From: Bradyrhizobium sp. CB1650
GTDB lineage: Bacteria > Pseudomonadota > Alphaproteobacteria > Rhizobiales > Xanthobacteraceae
Direction: 5' to 3'
Assembly (NCBI RefSeq): GCF_029761915.1
Contig: NZ_CP121695.1
Coordinates: 5,423,501 to 5,487,500, forward strand
Length of the DNA stretch: 64,000 nucleotides
A program made the translations under genes and the position numbers. Each line of letters begins with the position of its first letter. Position 1 is the first letter of the stretch. Below the pieces are notes generated by a model that worked only from the letters and a program-made list of their open reading frames with translations, ran no database searches and was not told where the DNA came from. Of this stretch, positions 36,858 to 47,100 are shown piece after piece.

Positions 36858-39389
36858 TCAGTAGCGCGCTGATATCACCACGTAGGCGGCCCGCCCCGGT
36901 GCTTCCAGCACGAACGGCGCAGCGCTCTGGTACAGCGCATCGTAATAGCGTTTGTCGAAGATGTTGTTCACGAACAGCTTGACCTGCCAGTTCTTGTTGA
37001 TCTTGGCTTCCGCGAACACGTCGAAACGCCAGTAGCTCGGAATCGACGTGCCCTGGTTGGCCGCGAGCAAAGTGCCGCCGTAGATCTTCGAGCGGTACAC
37101 CGCCTGCCCGCCCAGCTCCCAGGTGTCGTTGAGCTGATACTTCGACAGCAGGCTGAACGACTGATGCGCGATGTTGGCGAGCGGCAGTCCGACATTCGAA
37201 TTGTAGAGGTTCGTGTTCGCCGGCGGCGCCAGCGACTTGGTGACCTCCGACTGCATCAGCACGAGGCCGCCGAACACGCTCCATTTGTCGGTGATCTTGC
37301 CGCCGACGCCAAGATCAATGCCGCGGATGCGGTAGGCCGCGCCTGCGGTGATGCAGGATACGGTGGTCGCGGGGGCCACGGGAGCATACGAGCAGCCGAG
37401 CGGCGCAGCGGCAGCCGCGCTGCCGACGTTCCGCGCCTCGCGCGCATTCTCCTTCGTGGTCTGGAACAGTGCGGCGGTCAGAAGAAGATGGCGGTCGAAC
37501 AGCTCCCACTTGGTGCCGATCTCGACGGCCTTGTTCTTCTCCGGTCCGAAGATCTGGTTGTTGCCACCAGGCAGGTTCGGGTTGAGGCCACCATAGGCCG
37601 TACTGGTGCCATCGAACTCGGCGCCGACCGGGTTCGCCGAGGTCGCATAGGCTACGTAGACGCTGCCATTCGGCGCGGGCTTCAGGGTCAGGCCAAGGTT
37701 GAAGTTCGGAATCAGGAACTCCGCCGACTGCTGGCCAGGACTGCCGACCGTCGACGTCTTGATGCTGTAATCGTCGTAGCGGAAGCCGCCGTTGAGGATC
37801 ACGAGGTCGCGATAGTTCGCGGTATCGAGGACGTACCCGCTGACGGTGTCGATCCCGATCTTGGTCGGCTTTCCGGTGAGGCTCGGAATTCCGAAGGGAA
37901 GATTCGTATATTGCGGCGCGAATACGCTGACGTCGGTCTTCGATCCGCTACCGCTAAACGGCGTGCCGGTCGTCAGCTCCGAGCTGAGACCGGTATAGCT
38001 ATCGATCGACGATCTCTCGCGATCGTACTCGACACCGCCGAGCAAGGTGTGCCTGAAGCCGGCATCGTCGATGAACTTGTAGGTCGCCTCGGTCTGGTTG
38101 GCGAACACGTCCGTGACCTGGAAGCGGCTCTGTGGATTTGCACTCAGCGTCGAGGCCGAGAGCGGATCGACGAGCTTCGGCGCTTCAGGAAGCGTGCCGA
38201 TGTAGTTCTGCGTCGAGCGCGATTCCCGGATCTTGTTGGTGAGCAACAGATCGGGCGTGATCTGGATCTCGGCATTGATCGTGCCGATATCCTGCCCGGT
38301 CCGAAAGAAGTCGCGGTTGACGAAGCCGTAGAAGTTGTTGCGGTTGACGCCGAAGTCCGGGAACGGACCGCCGGCGGTCGTCGACGTACTCGGCCGGTAA
38401 TAGGGCACGCCGAAATCGGGAATGCCCGTCAATTCGGTATGAATGTAGTTGCCGGTGACCTTGACGGTATCGGTCGGCGTCCAGGTGGTGGCGACGAAGG
38501 CACCATTGCGGTTGTCGGTGACGTAGCTGCGCCCGGCAACATCGGCGTCCTGGAACAGGCCGCCCGCACGCACCGCCCAGGTCGGATTGATCACCTGGTT
38601 GACGTCGAGCACCACGCGCTTGGTCTGGTCGGTGCCAAACGTGGTGTCCATGTTGTAGAAGTTGCCTGCCGTCGTCGCCTGCTTGGTGACGATGTTGATC
38701 GCGCCGCCGGCGGTGCCGCGGCCCGCGAAGGATGACGCCGGGCCGCGCAAAATCTCGACCTGCTCGGTGAAGAAGTTCTCGCGCACGCTGACGCCGGCAT
38801 CGCGCACGCCGTCGATAAAGATGTCGTTGCGGGCATCGAAGCCGCGGATGAAGAAGCGGTCGCCGAAGGCGTTGCCGCCCTCGCCCGTACCCAGAGTCAC
38901 GCCGGCCGTACTGAGAATCGCCTGCTTCAGCGTCGTGGCGTTCTTGTCCTCCAGGACGTCCTTTGTGAGCACTGTGATCGATTTCGGTGTGTTGAGGATC
39001 GGCTCAGGAAATTTGCCCGACGCCTGCACGCGGTTGGCCATGTAAGGCGCTGCCGGATTCGCGTATGGATCGGCATCTGGCGCAACAGCATTTGCAGAAG
39101 GCGCCTGCGCCGCCTGCTGGCGCTGTGCTGCGCGCCGCAGCGCCGTGCGCGCGCGGACCTGTTCGGGCGATGGCTTCGAGGCTGTCGGACGCGGACGCTC
39201 CTTGGGCGCATCGACTGTCACCGGCGGCAGGCTTGACTGCTGCGCCTGCGCTCCGGTCGAAACCGACGCGACTGCAATCAGGCTCGCGACGGCGGACACC
39301 GTCTTGCCGCTTGCAGCCTCGAAATTGTTGTCAAAAGACTTTCTCACCGCGGCCGAACGCAACGACCGCGGAGTTCGAACACTGCCCAT
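36858..39389 (-). CDS. TonB-dependent siderophore receptor 1
   Basis: 843 residues. A signal peptide (SAVASLIAVASVSTGAQAQ) precedes a variable Pro/Ala/Gln-rich stretch, then a plug domain (from about 130, with GNAFGDRFFIRGFDARNDIF and ILRGPASSFAGRG) and a 22-strand barrel that ends in an aromatic residue. It resembles Fiu/PiuA catecholate receptors. A short extracellular loop with two cysteines (around 37350-37400) is not in its paralogue at 39678, and may form a disulfide near the ligand pocket. ATG 39389 has AAGGTGG upstream. Its operon supplies PiuC and the ExbB-ExbD-TonB motor. Confidence 0.92.
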   Translation of the reverse strand: MGSVRTPRSLRSAAVRKSFDNNFEAASGKTVSAVASLIAVASVSTGAQAQQSSLPPVTVDAPKERPRPTASKPSPEQVRARTALRRAAQRQQAAQAPSANAVAPDADPYANPAAPYMANRVQASGKFPEPILNTPKSITVLTKDVLEDKNATTLKQAILSTAGVTLGTGEGGNAFGDRFFIRGFDARNDIFIDGVRDAGVSVRENFFTEQVEILRGPASSFAGRGTAGGAINIVTKQATTAGNFYNMDTTFGTDQTKRVVLDVNQVINPTWAVRAGGLFQDADVAGRSYVTDNRNGAFVATTWTPTDTVKVTGNYIHTELTGIPDFGVPYYRPSTSTTAGGPFPDFGVNRNNFYGFVNRDFFRTGQDIGTINAEIQITPDLLLTNKIRESRSTQNYIGTLPEAPKLVDPLSASTLSANPQSRFQVTDVFANQTEATYKFIDDAGFRHTLLGGVEYDRERSSIDSYTGLSSELTTGTPFSGSGSKTDVSVFAPQYTNLPFGIPSLTGKPTKIGIDTVSGYVLDTANYRDLVILNGGFRYDDYSIKTSTVGSPGQQSAEFLIPNFNLGLTLKPAPNGSVYVAYATSANPVGAEFDGTSTAYGGLNPNLPGGNNQIFGPEKNKAVEIGTKWELFDRHLLLTAALFQTTKENAREARNVGSAAAAAPLGCSYAPVAPATTVSCITAGAAYRIRGIDLGVGGKITDKWSVFGGLVLMQSEVTKSLAPPANTNLYNSNVGLPLANIAHQSFSLLSKYQLNDTWELGGQAVYRSKIYGGTLLAANQGTSIPSYWRFDVFAEAKINKNWQVKLFVNNIFDKRYYDALYQSAAPFVLEAPGRAAYVVISARY

Positions 39390-39507
39390 TTCACGACCCA
39401 CCTTACGACGACGATTGATCGCATTGCGACAACGCGACGCAGCGTAGGTATCGAGCGGGGCAGACTGGGTCAACGCGATCACGGCAGTGACACTTTTGAA
39501 TCGGTCC

Positions 39508-39576
39508 AGATCAAAACGATTCTAAAATCCAGCTTGAAACGTTTCTAAACTGGAGTTTGTAAGCGTTCTAAACTTT
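39508..39576 (-). promoter_or_regulatory. Iron-response (ICE/Irr-type) box, three tandem 23-base units
   Basis: Three units of exactly 23 bases each carry TTCTAAA (39520, 39543, 39566) at the same position, preceded by AAAACGA, GAAACGT and GTAAGCG. In gene orientation this reads TTTAGAA repeated, the half-site of the iron-control element bound by Irr in Bradyrhizobium. The array lies 120-190 bases before receptor 1. Confidence 0.6.
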
Positions 39577-39677
39577 CCCTCGAATGGTCGATCGAGCCGC
39601 AGATCTCGCGCCTGGAACGATTGCTGAGACGATGGGATGGCTGCCACCGGCAGACATCCCGATTGGAATCGGCGGGC

Positions 39678-42107
39678 TCAGAACTTCGCCGTCGTTACGA
39701 GGTAGAAGGCCCGCCCCGGCGCGACCGCCACGAACGGCACGGCGCTGCGATAGAGCGTGTCGTAGTAGAGCTTGTTGGTCAGGTTCTGCGCGTAGAACTT
39801 CATGGACCAGTTCGCGTCGATCTTCTTTTCGACGAACGCGTCGAAGCGCCAGTAGCTCGGCAGCAAGTTGCCGGTATTGGCCGCAAACGTGCCGCCATAG
39901 ATCTTCGAGCGGTACACCGCCTGCCCGCCGAGCTCCCAGCCGTCGTCGAACTTGTACTTCGTCAGCATGCTGAACGACTGATGGGCAACGTTGGCAAGCT
40001 GCAGGCCGATGTTGGAGGCGATGTTGCTCTGCGTGACCTTGGACTGCATCAGCACGAGGCCGCCGAAGATGCTCCAGCGGTCGGTGAGCTTGCCTTCCGC
40101 CTCGATGTCGATGCCCTGGATGCGGTAGGCAGCGTTCGAGGTGAGCAGGCCCGCGGCATTCGTCTCGCGCGCATTGTCCTTCGTCGTCTGGAACAGCGCG
40201 GCGCTGACCAGCAGGTGGCGATCCACCAGCTCCCATTTGGTGCCGAGTTCGGCCGCCTTGTTGCGCTCGGGGCCAAGCAAGATCGGCGTGTTGGCCGGAA
40301 CGCCACCGTAATCGGTGCCGGTCGCATCGAGCTCCGATCCGAACGGATTGGCCGAGGTCGCATAGGCGGCATAGATGCTGCCGATCGACATCGGCTTGTA
40401 GACCACACCGACGTTGTAATTGACGAGATCGGCGTTGAGCTTCAGATAGTTCGAGTTGGTCGACGAGCTCATGTTATAGCCGTCATAGCGGACGCCGCCG
40501 TTCACGATGATCGTGTCGCGCCAGTTCGCGGTGTCCATGACGTAAAGGCTGTTGGTGTTGACACCGTAGCGCGTCGGGTTTCCAGCCAGCGATGGTATGC
40601 CGAAGGGAATGTAGGTGTATTGCGGGGAGTAGAGATTGACCCCCGTGACGGCGCCGTTGCTGGTGAAGCTGCTGCCGGACAGTTCCGACGCGAGGCCGGC
40701 GTAACGGTCGATCGAGATGTTCTCGTTCGAGATTTCGGCCCCGACCACCGCAGTGTGCTTGATCCCGCCGGTGTCGAGCTTGACCGTGGCCTCGTTCTGG
40801 TTGGCCCACACGTCGACGTTCTGATAGCGGCTCTGCGCGCTCGCCGTCGTTGTCCAGAGCAGCGGATTGGGGCTGGTCGTATTCGGGTTCTGCGGCAGCG
40901 TGCCGATATAATTCAACAGCGAGTGCTCGCCGCGCACCTTGCTGCTCAGCGTGATGGCCTCGTTGACCCTGTACTCGATCGTGCCGGTGCCGAAATCCTG
41001 CCGCGCGGTCTGGAAGTCGCGGTTGAGGAAGCCGTACCAATTTTGACGCGGAATGCCCGCCGACGTCACCGGCACGTTGCCCTGCTTGTAGTAGGGCACG
41101 CCGAAATCAGGGTAGCCGCTGAGGTCGGTGTGGACGTAGTTCGTCGTGATCTTGAGATCGGTGGTCGGGGTATACTTGGTCGAGATGAAGGCGCCCCAGC
41201 GATCGTCGGTCACGTAGTTGCGGCCGGCGACGTTGGCGTCCTGGAACAGGCCACCTGTGCGCACCGAGAAAGTCGGATCGATGACCTGGTTGACGTCGAG
41301 CGTGACGCGCTTGGTCCTGTCGGTGCCGAACTCGGTATCCATTCGCTTGAAGTTGACGTCGCTGGCCTGCTTCGTGACGATGTTGATGGCGCCGCCGGCG
41401 GTGCCGCGGCCGGCGTAGGAGGATGCCGGCCCGCGCAGAATCTCGATCTGCTCGGTGAAGAAGTTCTCGCGGATGGAAACCGCGGGATCGCGGATGCCGT
41501 CGATGAACACGTCGTTGCGCGCATCGAATCCGCGGATGAAAAAGCGATCGCCGAACGCATTGCCGCCCTCGCCCGATCCCAGCGTCACGCCGGCCGTCGA
41601 GCGCCCGATCTCCTTCAGCGTCGTGGCGTTCTTGTCCTCGAGAACCTCCTTACTGAGCACGGTGATGGTCTTCGGCGTGTTCAGCAACGGCTCCGGAAAC
41701 TTGCCGGACGCCTGCACGTGATCGACTTTGTACGGGGCCTCGGGATCGGCGTAGGGATTGCGGTCTACGGCGCCGCTGGCCGAGCCCGGAGTCGCGGCGG
41801 CAGCCTGCTGGGCGGCCTGCTGGCGCTGCGCGGAGCGGCGAAGCGCATTGCGCGCGCGGACCTGCTCCGGCGTGGGCTTTGAGGTCGTCGGACGGGGACG
41901 CGCGACCGGCGCGTCGACCGTCACCGCAGGCAAGTTCGACTGCTGCGCCTCGGCGTGCCCCGAAGCCGATGCCGCCGCAATCAAGCCGGCAACAGCCGAA
42001 ACCGCCTTGCCGGAATGCCCGTCGAATCTTTCGCCCAACGATTCACTTCCCGCGATCGAACGCAGTGATCGCGGCACCATCGCCAACCCCATTACCAATG
42101 CCCCCAT
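39678..42107 (-). CDS. TonB-dependent siderophore receptor 2
   Basis: 809 residues. Closely similar to receptor 1 along its whole length, including signal peptide, the KxRPTTSKPTPEQVRAR spacer region, plug (GNAFGDRFFIRGFDARNDVF) and C-terminal barrel, so it is a tandem duplicate. Several barrel loops differ: it lacks the two-cysteine loop and has other loop lengths, so ligand range may have diverged. It is transcribed first, separated from receptor 1 by 288 bases with the iron boxes. Its own promoter region has related boxes at 42212-42262. It likely takes up a catecholate or similar ferric siderophore. Confidence 0.92.
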   Translation of the reverse strand: MGALVMGLAMVPRSLRSIAGSESLGERFDGHSGKAVSAVAGLIAAASASGHAEAQQSNLPAVTVDAPVARPRPTTSKPTPEQVRARNALRRSAQRQQAAQQAAAATPGSASGAVDRNPYADPEAPYKVDHVQASGKFPEPLLNTPKTITVLSKEVLEDKNATTLKEIGRSTAGVTLGSGEGGNAFGDRFFIRGFDARNDVFIDGIRDPAVSIRENFFTEQIEILRGPASSYAGRGTAGGAINIVTKQASDVNFKRMDTEFGTDRTKRVTLDVNQVIDPTFSVRTGGLFQDANVAGRNYVTDDRWGAFISTKYTPTTDLKITTNYVHTDLSGYPDFGVPYYKQGNVPVTSAGIPRQNWYGFLNRDFQTARQDFGTGTIEYRVNEAITLSSKVRGEHSLLNYIGTLPQNPNTTSPNPLLWTTTASAQSRYQNVDVWANQNEATVKLDTGGIKHTAVVGAEISNENISIDRYAGLASELSGSSFTSNGAVTGVNLYSPQYTYIPFGIPSLAGNPTRYGVNTNSLYVMDTANWRDTIIVNGGVRYDGYNMSSSTNSNYLKLNADLVNYNVGVVYKPMSIGSIYAAYATSANPFGSELDATGTDYGGVPANTPILLGPERNKAAELGTKWELVDRHLLVSAALFQTTKDNARETNAAGLLTSNAAYRIQGIDIEAEGKLTDRWSIFGGLVLMQSKVTQSNIASNIGLQLANVAHQSFSMLTKYKFDDGWELGGQAVYRSKIYGGTFAANTGNLLPSYWRFDAFVEKKIDANWSMKFYAQNLTNKLYYDTLYRSAVPFVAVAPGRAFYLVTTAKF

Positions 42108-42211
42108 CTCGAATTCGTCGATAAGCGATTTGCCTGACGAACGATGGGGCGGTGCTATCGATCGAGGAAAGTCAGGTCAACGCGACGAGACACGCGGAGC
42201 ACTTGAATCGA

Positions 42212-42262
42212 TCCAGTTCAAAGCAATTCTAAAATTCACGATTCTGAAAATCGCTCTAAACT
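42212..42262 (-). promoter_or_regulatory. ICE-like iron boxes upstream of receptor 2
   Basis: TTCTAAA (42227) and CTCTAAA (42254), with TTCTGAA between them (42242), are half-sites like those in front of receptor 1, with the local sequence CAAAGCAATTCTAAAAT strongly resembling unit 1 there. Spacing between the outer copies is 27, not 23. The region is AT-rich against the GC-rich background. Confidence 0.5.
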
Positions 42263-42327
42263 CGCGCGACATATTGATGCAGCAAGGCCGTGCAGCACTT
42301 GCTCTCAATCGCGATGTTGTGCAGCGA

Positions 42328-42567
42328 TCAATCGCTGCTCGGCGGCTTCATCAGCGAGAACAATTCGTCGACGGTCCGCTGGGCGACTGCGCGCACACGA
42401 TCGGTGTTGTCCATGCCGGCGATGTTGACGCCGTTGACGACGGCTTTGATCTCGTCGCGAAAGTCGGTGAGGAAGCGCAAGGGATCGCGCTGCTCGTTGG
42501 CGACGCGCGCGATCAGCCCCGTGATCAGAATCTGACACGCAATCATCCTGCCGTTCAGCTCGTCCAT
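42328..42567 (-). CDS. 79-residue hypothetical protein linked to iron locus
   Basis: The ATG at 42567 has GGGAG six bases upstream; an upstream TTG start would add 18 residues without a ribosome-binding site. The product is soluble and mostly helical (RMIACQILITGLIARVAN, then TDRVRAVAQRTVDELF). It resembles short rhizobial proteins found beside TonB-dependent receptors, but has no known function. An ICE-like TTTAGAA-CCG-TTCTTGC lies 75 bases upstream (42642), which suggests that iron controls it. It is 220 bases upstream of receptor 2 on the same strand. Confidence 0.6.
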   Translation of the reverse strand: MDELNGRMIACQILITGLIARVANEQRDPLRFLTDFRDEIKAVVNGVNIAGMDNTDRVRAVAQRTVDELFSLMKPPSSD

Positions 42568-42641
42568 TCTGCGCTCCCGTTGTGGCGGCGCTGATATGAA
42601 CGAGCCCGATTTTTCTGACAACCGAAACGCCGCAGCGCCAA

Positions 42642-42658
42642 TTTAGAACCGTTCTTGC
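42642..42658 (-). promoter_or_regulatory. ICE-like box upstream of the 79-residue gene
   Basis: TTTAGAA-CCG-TTCTTGC: a full left half-site TTTAGAA and a five-base right match TTCT. It lies upstream of the small gene on the minus strand and between this gene and the divergent RND operon. No gene is visible in 42568-42952. Confidence 0.5.
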
Positions 42659-42848
42659 CAGGGCCATTCGGCGGCCTCCCGCGAGCCGCTTCCCGTCACG
42701 CGACGCGTCGCGCGGGAGCTTGCGCGGGCATTTCGGATCCTCTGCAGGCAGGCCGTTTGCGCGCGGCAAAAGCAGCGCTGCACGCGGTGACGCCAGGGCG
42801 CCTGAAGTCGGTGCAAAGCTTTCCAATTGTTTAGGATTCTCAAGCCAT

Positions 42849-42885
42849 AGTGTTGTTTACACTGGAACTTGGCGTGTATTATACA
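42849..42885 (+). promoter_or_regulatory. Promoter and overlapping operator of the RND efflux operon
   Basis: TTTACA (42856-42861) as -35 and TATACA (42880-42885) as -10, spaced 18. The inverted repeat AGTGT-N5-ACACT (42849-42863) overlaps the -35 and TGTAT-T-ATACA (42875-42885) covers the -10. Repressor binding there would block transcription of the pump. No regulator gene is adjacent. Confidence 0.5.
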
Positions 42886-42952
42886 AGCGCGCTGGAACCC
42901 TTTGATTGCCCCAAAATTCGTTAGATTCGGGCATACAAGCCGATACCCGCAT

Positions 42953-44137
42953 ATGAAAAAGTCACGGCCGATCCTGTGGATTCTGATCATCGCGGCCGTG
43001 GGCTTCGCGAGCTATTACGGCTGGCAGCGATACTCGGCCGCTGAGGGCGGCAAATCCCAGACGGCGCAGAAGAGTGCGCCGCGGGTTGCCGCAGTGCCCG
43101 TGAGCATTGCGCCGGTCCAGAAGATCGATTTTCCGGTCTATTTGACCGGTCTCGGCACGGTTCAAGGCTTCAACACCGTCCAGGTCCGGACCCGCGTTGA
43201 TGGCCAGATCGACAAGATCGCCTTCGCCGAAGGCCAGATCGTCAATCAGGGCGATCTCCTGGTCGAAATCGATCCGCGTCCGTTCCAGGCCGTGCTCGAC
43301 CAGGCCAAGGCCAAGAAGGCGCAGGACGAGGCCAATCTGGCCAACGCCAATCTCGACCTTCAGCGCTACACCAAACTCGGCGAATTCGCGACGCGACAGC
43401 AGACCGATACCCAGCGCTCCACCGTCGCCCAGCTCACCGCCCAGATCGCCGCCGACGAAGCCGCGATCTCCAACGCCCAGACCCAGCTCGATTACACCCA
43501 GGTCAAGGCGCCCATTACCGGCGTTGCCGGATTGCGCCAGGTCGACATCGGCAACATCGTCAACGCCTCGACGCAGACAGGTATAGTCACCATCTCGCAA
43601 GTCGAGCCGATCTCCGTGATCTTCACGGCACCGGAGGATCAGCTTCCCTACATCAGCGAGGGCCAAAAAGGCGGCGCGCTCAAGGTGATCGCGCTCACCA
43701 CGGATGGCAAGAAGACGCTCGCGGAAGGCAAGCTCGCCGTCATCAACAACCAAGTCGACACGACCAGCGGGACTATTCGCTTGAAAGCGGTGTTCGACAA
43801 CAAGGACCACACGCTGTGGCCGGGCCAGTCGGTTTCGACACGGCTGCTGGTGCGCACCCTCAAGGATGCGACCGTGGTTCCGGATGACGCGGTCCAGCAT
43901 TCGACCAATGGCCTCTACGCCTATACCGTCAATCAGGACAACAAGGCCGAGTTGCACAAGATCAAGGTCAGCTACTCCATCGACGGACGTTCGGTCGTTG
44001 ATGAAGGACTCGCCCCAGGGCAGCAGGTGATCACCGGCGGTCAATTCAAGGTCCAGCCGGGAAGCGTCGTCACTACGGCGATTGCGAGTTCGGATCCCGC
44101 CCAGAGCCAGAAGCAGAATAAGGTACGACAGGAATGA
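42953..44137 (+). CDS. RND efflux periplasmic adaptor subunit
   Basis: 394 residues. Membrane anchor (ILWILIIAAVGFASYYGW), then the membrane-fusion-protein layout: lipoyl halves around a helical hairpin (about 120-200, GQIVNQGDLLVEIDPRPFQA and ITGVAGLRQVDIGNIV), beta-barrel and C-terminal domain. It links the RND pump to an outer-membrane channel; no TolC-type gene is in the window. The ATG at 42953 gives the expected MKKSRP start. Its stop overlaps the pump gene by 4 bases (ATGA). Confidence 0.9.
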   Translation: MKKSRPILWILIIAAVGFASYYGWQRYSAAEGGKSQTAQKSAPRVAAVPVSIAPVQKIDFPVYLTGLGTVQGFNTVQVRTRVDGQIDKIAFAEGQIVNQGDLLVEIDPRPFQAVLDQAKAKKAQDEANLANANLDLQRYTKLGEFATRQQTDTQRSTVAQLTAQIAADEAAISNAQTQLDYTQVKAPITGVAGLRQVDIGNIVNASTQTGIVTISQVEPISVIFTAPEDQLPYISEGQKGGALKVIALTTDGKKTLAEGKLAVINNQVDTTSGTIRLKAVFDNKDHTLWPGQSVSTRLLVRTLKDATVVPDDAVQHSTNGLYAYTVNQDNKAELHKIKVSYSIDGRSVVDEGLAPGQQVITGGQFKVQPGSVVTTAIASSDPAQSQKQNKVRQE

Positions 44138-47100
44138 CCGAGGGCGGGATTTCGGCACCTTTCATCCGTTATCCCATTGGCACCTCGCTGCTGATGGCCG
44201 GCATTCTCTTTGTCGGTCTCGTGGCCTATCCCCTGCTGCCTGTCGCGCCGCTGCCGCAGGTGGACTTCCCGACCATCCAGATCACCGCGAATCTGCCGGG
44301 CGGCAGCCCTGAGACAATGGCCTCGTCAGTGGCGCAGCCGCTGGAACGGCAATTCGCCCAGATTCCCGGCATCGCCCAGATGACCTCGACGAGCTATCTG
44401 GGCACGGCCTCGATCACCATCCAGTTCGACCTCAACCGCAGCATCGACGGCGCCGCGAACGACGTGCAAGGCGCGATCAACGCGGCGAGCGGCCAGTTGC
44501 CGAAGAACCTGCCCTCGCCGCCGACCTACCGCAAGGTGAACCCGGCGGACGCGCCGATCCTGCTGTTGTCGGCGACATCGGACACGCTGCCGCTGACCAG
44601 CGTCAGCGACGCGGTCGATGCCCAGCTCGCCCAGCAGATCAGCCAGCTCTCCGGCGTGGCGCAGGTCTTCATCGGCGGCCAGCAGAAACCCTCGGTGCGT
44701 GTCCAGATCGATCCCGCGAAACTGGTGGCCAAGGGCCTGTCGCTCGAAGACGTGCGCAGCCAGATCGCGATCGCCACGGTCGATAGCCCCAAGGGCAACA
44801 TCGACGGCGCGAGGCGCGCCTACACGATCTACGCCAACGACCAGCTCACCCAGTCCAAGGACTGGAACGACGTCATCATCGCCTATCGCAACGGCGGCCC
44901 GTTGCGGATTCGCGACATCGGCCAGGCAGTCACCGGCCCGGAGGACGCCAAGCAGGCGGCCTGGGCCAACGGCAAGCGCGGCGTGTTCCTTGTGGTGTTC
45001 AAGCAGCCCGGCGCCAACGTCATCGAGACCGTCGACCGGATCAAGGCGACCCTGCCCCGGCTGGTCGCGGCGATCCCGCCGGCAATCAAGATCGAGGTCA
45101 TCAGCGACCGCACCACAACCATCCGCGCCGCGGTCGAGGACGTCCAGTTCACGCTGCTTCTGACCATTCTCCTCGTGGTCATGGTCATCTTCATCTTCCT
45201 GCGCAGCTTCTGGGCGACCGTGATTCCCACCATCACGGTTCCGCTGGCGCTGCTGGGCGCATGCGCCCTGATGTGGGTCTTCGGCTACTCGCTGGACAAT
45301 CTGTCGCTGATGGCGCTGACAATCGCGGTCGGTTTCGTCGTCGACGACGCCATCGTGATGCTCGAGAACATCACGCGCTATATCGAGGACGGCGAATCTC
45401 CGCTGGTCGCCGCCTACAAGGGCTCCAAGGAAATCGGCTTCACCATCGTGTCGATCAGCGTCTCGCTGGTCGCCGTGCTGATCCCGCTGCTCTTGATGGG
45501 CGGCATCATCGGACGCCTGTTCCGTGAATTCGCCGTCGTGCTGGCAATGACGATCTTCGTGTCGATGTTCGTCTCGCTGACGCTGACGCCGATGATGGCC
45601 TCGCGCTTCCTGCGCGCGCACGGCGAAGTGACCCATGGCAAGTTCTACCAGTGGAGCGAGCGCGCCTTCGATGCGATGCTCCGCGGCTACGAATATATCC
45701 TCGATCACGCCCTGAGCTGGCGGCGCACCACGCTCGCGATCTTCTTCGCGACGCTGGGCCTGTCGGTCTATCTGTTCGTCCTGATCCCGAAGGGCTTCTT
45801 CCCGCAGCAGGACGTCGGCCTGATCACCGCGACCTCGGAAGCCTCCCAGGACATCTCGTTCGCCGAGATGCAGCGGCGGCAGGTCGAGCTCGGCAAGGTC
45901 GTGATGGCCGATCCAGACGTCGCCTCCATCGCGATGAACATCGGCGGCAGCGGCCGCGCCGGCAACAACGGCAACATGTTCATCACGCTGAAGCCGCGTA
46001 ACCAGCGCGAGGCATCCGCGCAGCAGATCATCGGGCGGCTGCGCCCGCAGCTCGAAAAAGTGTCGGGCGCCCGCCTCTACATGCAGGCCGCCCAGGACGT
46101 CCGACTCGGCGGCCGTCCGACGCGCACGCAGTTCGAGTTCACGCTGCAGGATGCCGATCTCAGCGAGCTCAACGAATGGGCGCCGAAGATCCTCGCCAAG
46201 ATGCAGACGCTGCCGGAGCTGCGCGACGTCGCGACCGACCAGCAGACCCAGGGCACAACCGTCCAGCTCAAGATCAACCGCGACACCGCATCGCGCTACG
46301 GCATCCAGCCGCAGCTCATCGACGACACGCTCTACGACGCCTTCGGCCAGCGCCAGGTCGCGCAGTACTTCACGCAGCTCAACAGCTATCACGTCATCCT
46401 GGAAATCCTGCCGGAGATGCAGGGCAATCTGGACTCGCTGAACAAGCTCTACCTGAAATCGCCCCTGACCGGCGACCAGGTGCCGCTGTCGACGTTCGCG
46501 ACGTGGACCACCGATCCGGTCCGGCCGCTCTCGATCAGCCACCAGGGCCAATTCCCGGCGATCACGATCAGCTTCAACCTCGCCCAGGGTGTCGCGCTCG
46601 GCCAGGCCACGGAGGCCGTGCAGAGGGCGATGGCCGATCTCGGCGCGCCGGCGACGCTCAATTCGAGCTTCCAAGGTACGGCGCAAGCGTTCCAGCAGTC
46701 GCTCGGCACCGTGCCGCTGCTGATTCTCGCGGCGCTCGTCGTGGTCTATCTGATCCTCGGCATCCTCTACGAGAGCTACATCCATCCGATCACGATTCTG
46801 TCGACCTTGCCGTCGGCCGGCGTCGGCGCGCTCGCGATCCTGATGGCGGCCGGCTTCGACTTCAGCCTGATCGCGCTGATCGGCATCATCCTCTTGATCG
46901 GCATCGTGAAGAAGAACGGCATCATGATGGTCGACTTCGCCATCGCGGCCGAACGCGACGAGCACAAGACGCCGGAGGAATCGATCCGTCAGGCTGCGAT
47001 TCTGCGCTTCCGCCCGATCATGATGACGACGATGGCGGCGCTGCTCGGCGGCGTGCCGCTGATGCTCGGCCACGGCACCGGCGCCGAGATCCGCCAGCCG

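Noticed and set aside
39508-39576. Possible CRISPR array
   Set aside because: The 23-base units are directly adjacent without unique spacers, and no cas gene is present.
39621-41882. Long plus-strand open frame opposite receptor 2
   Set aside because: Receptor 2 on the minus strand has signal peptide, plug and barrel; the opposite frame is only GC-driven.
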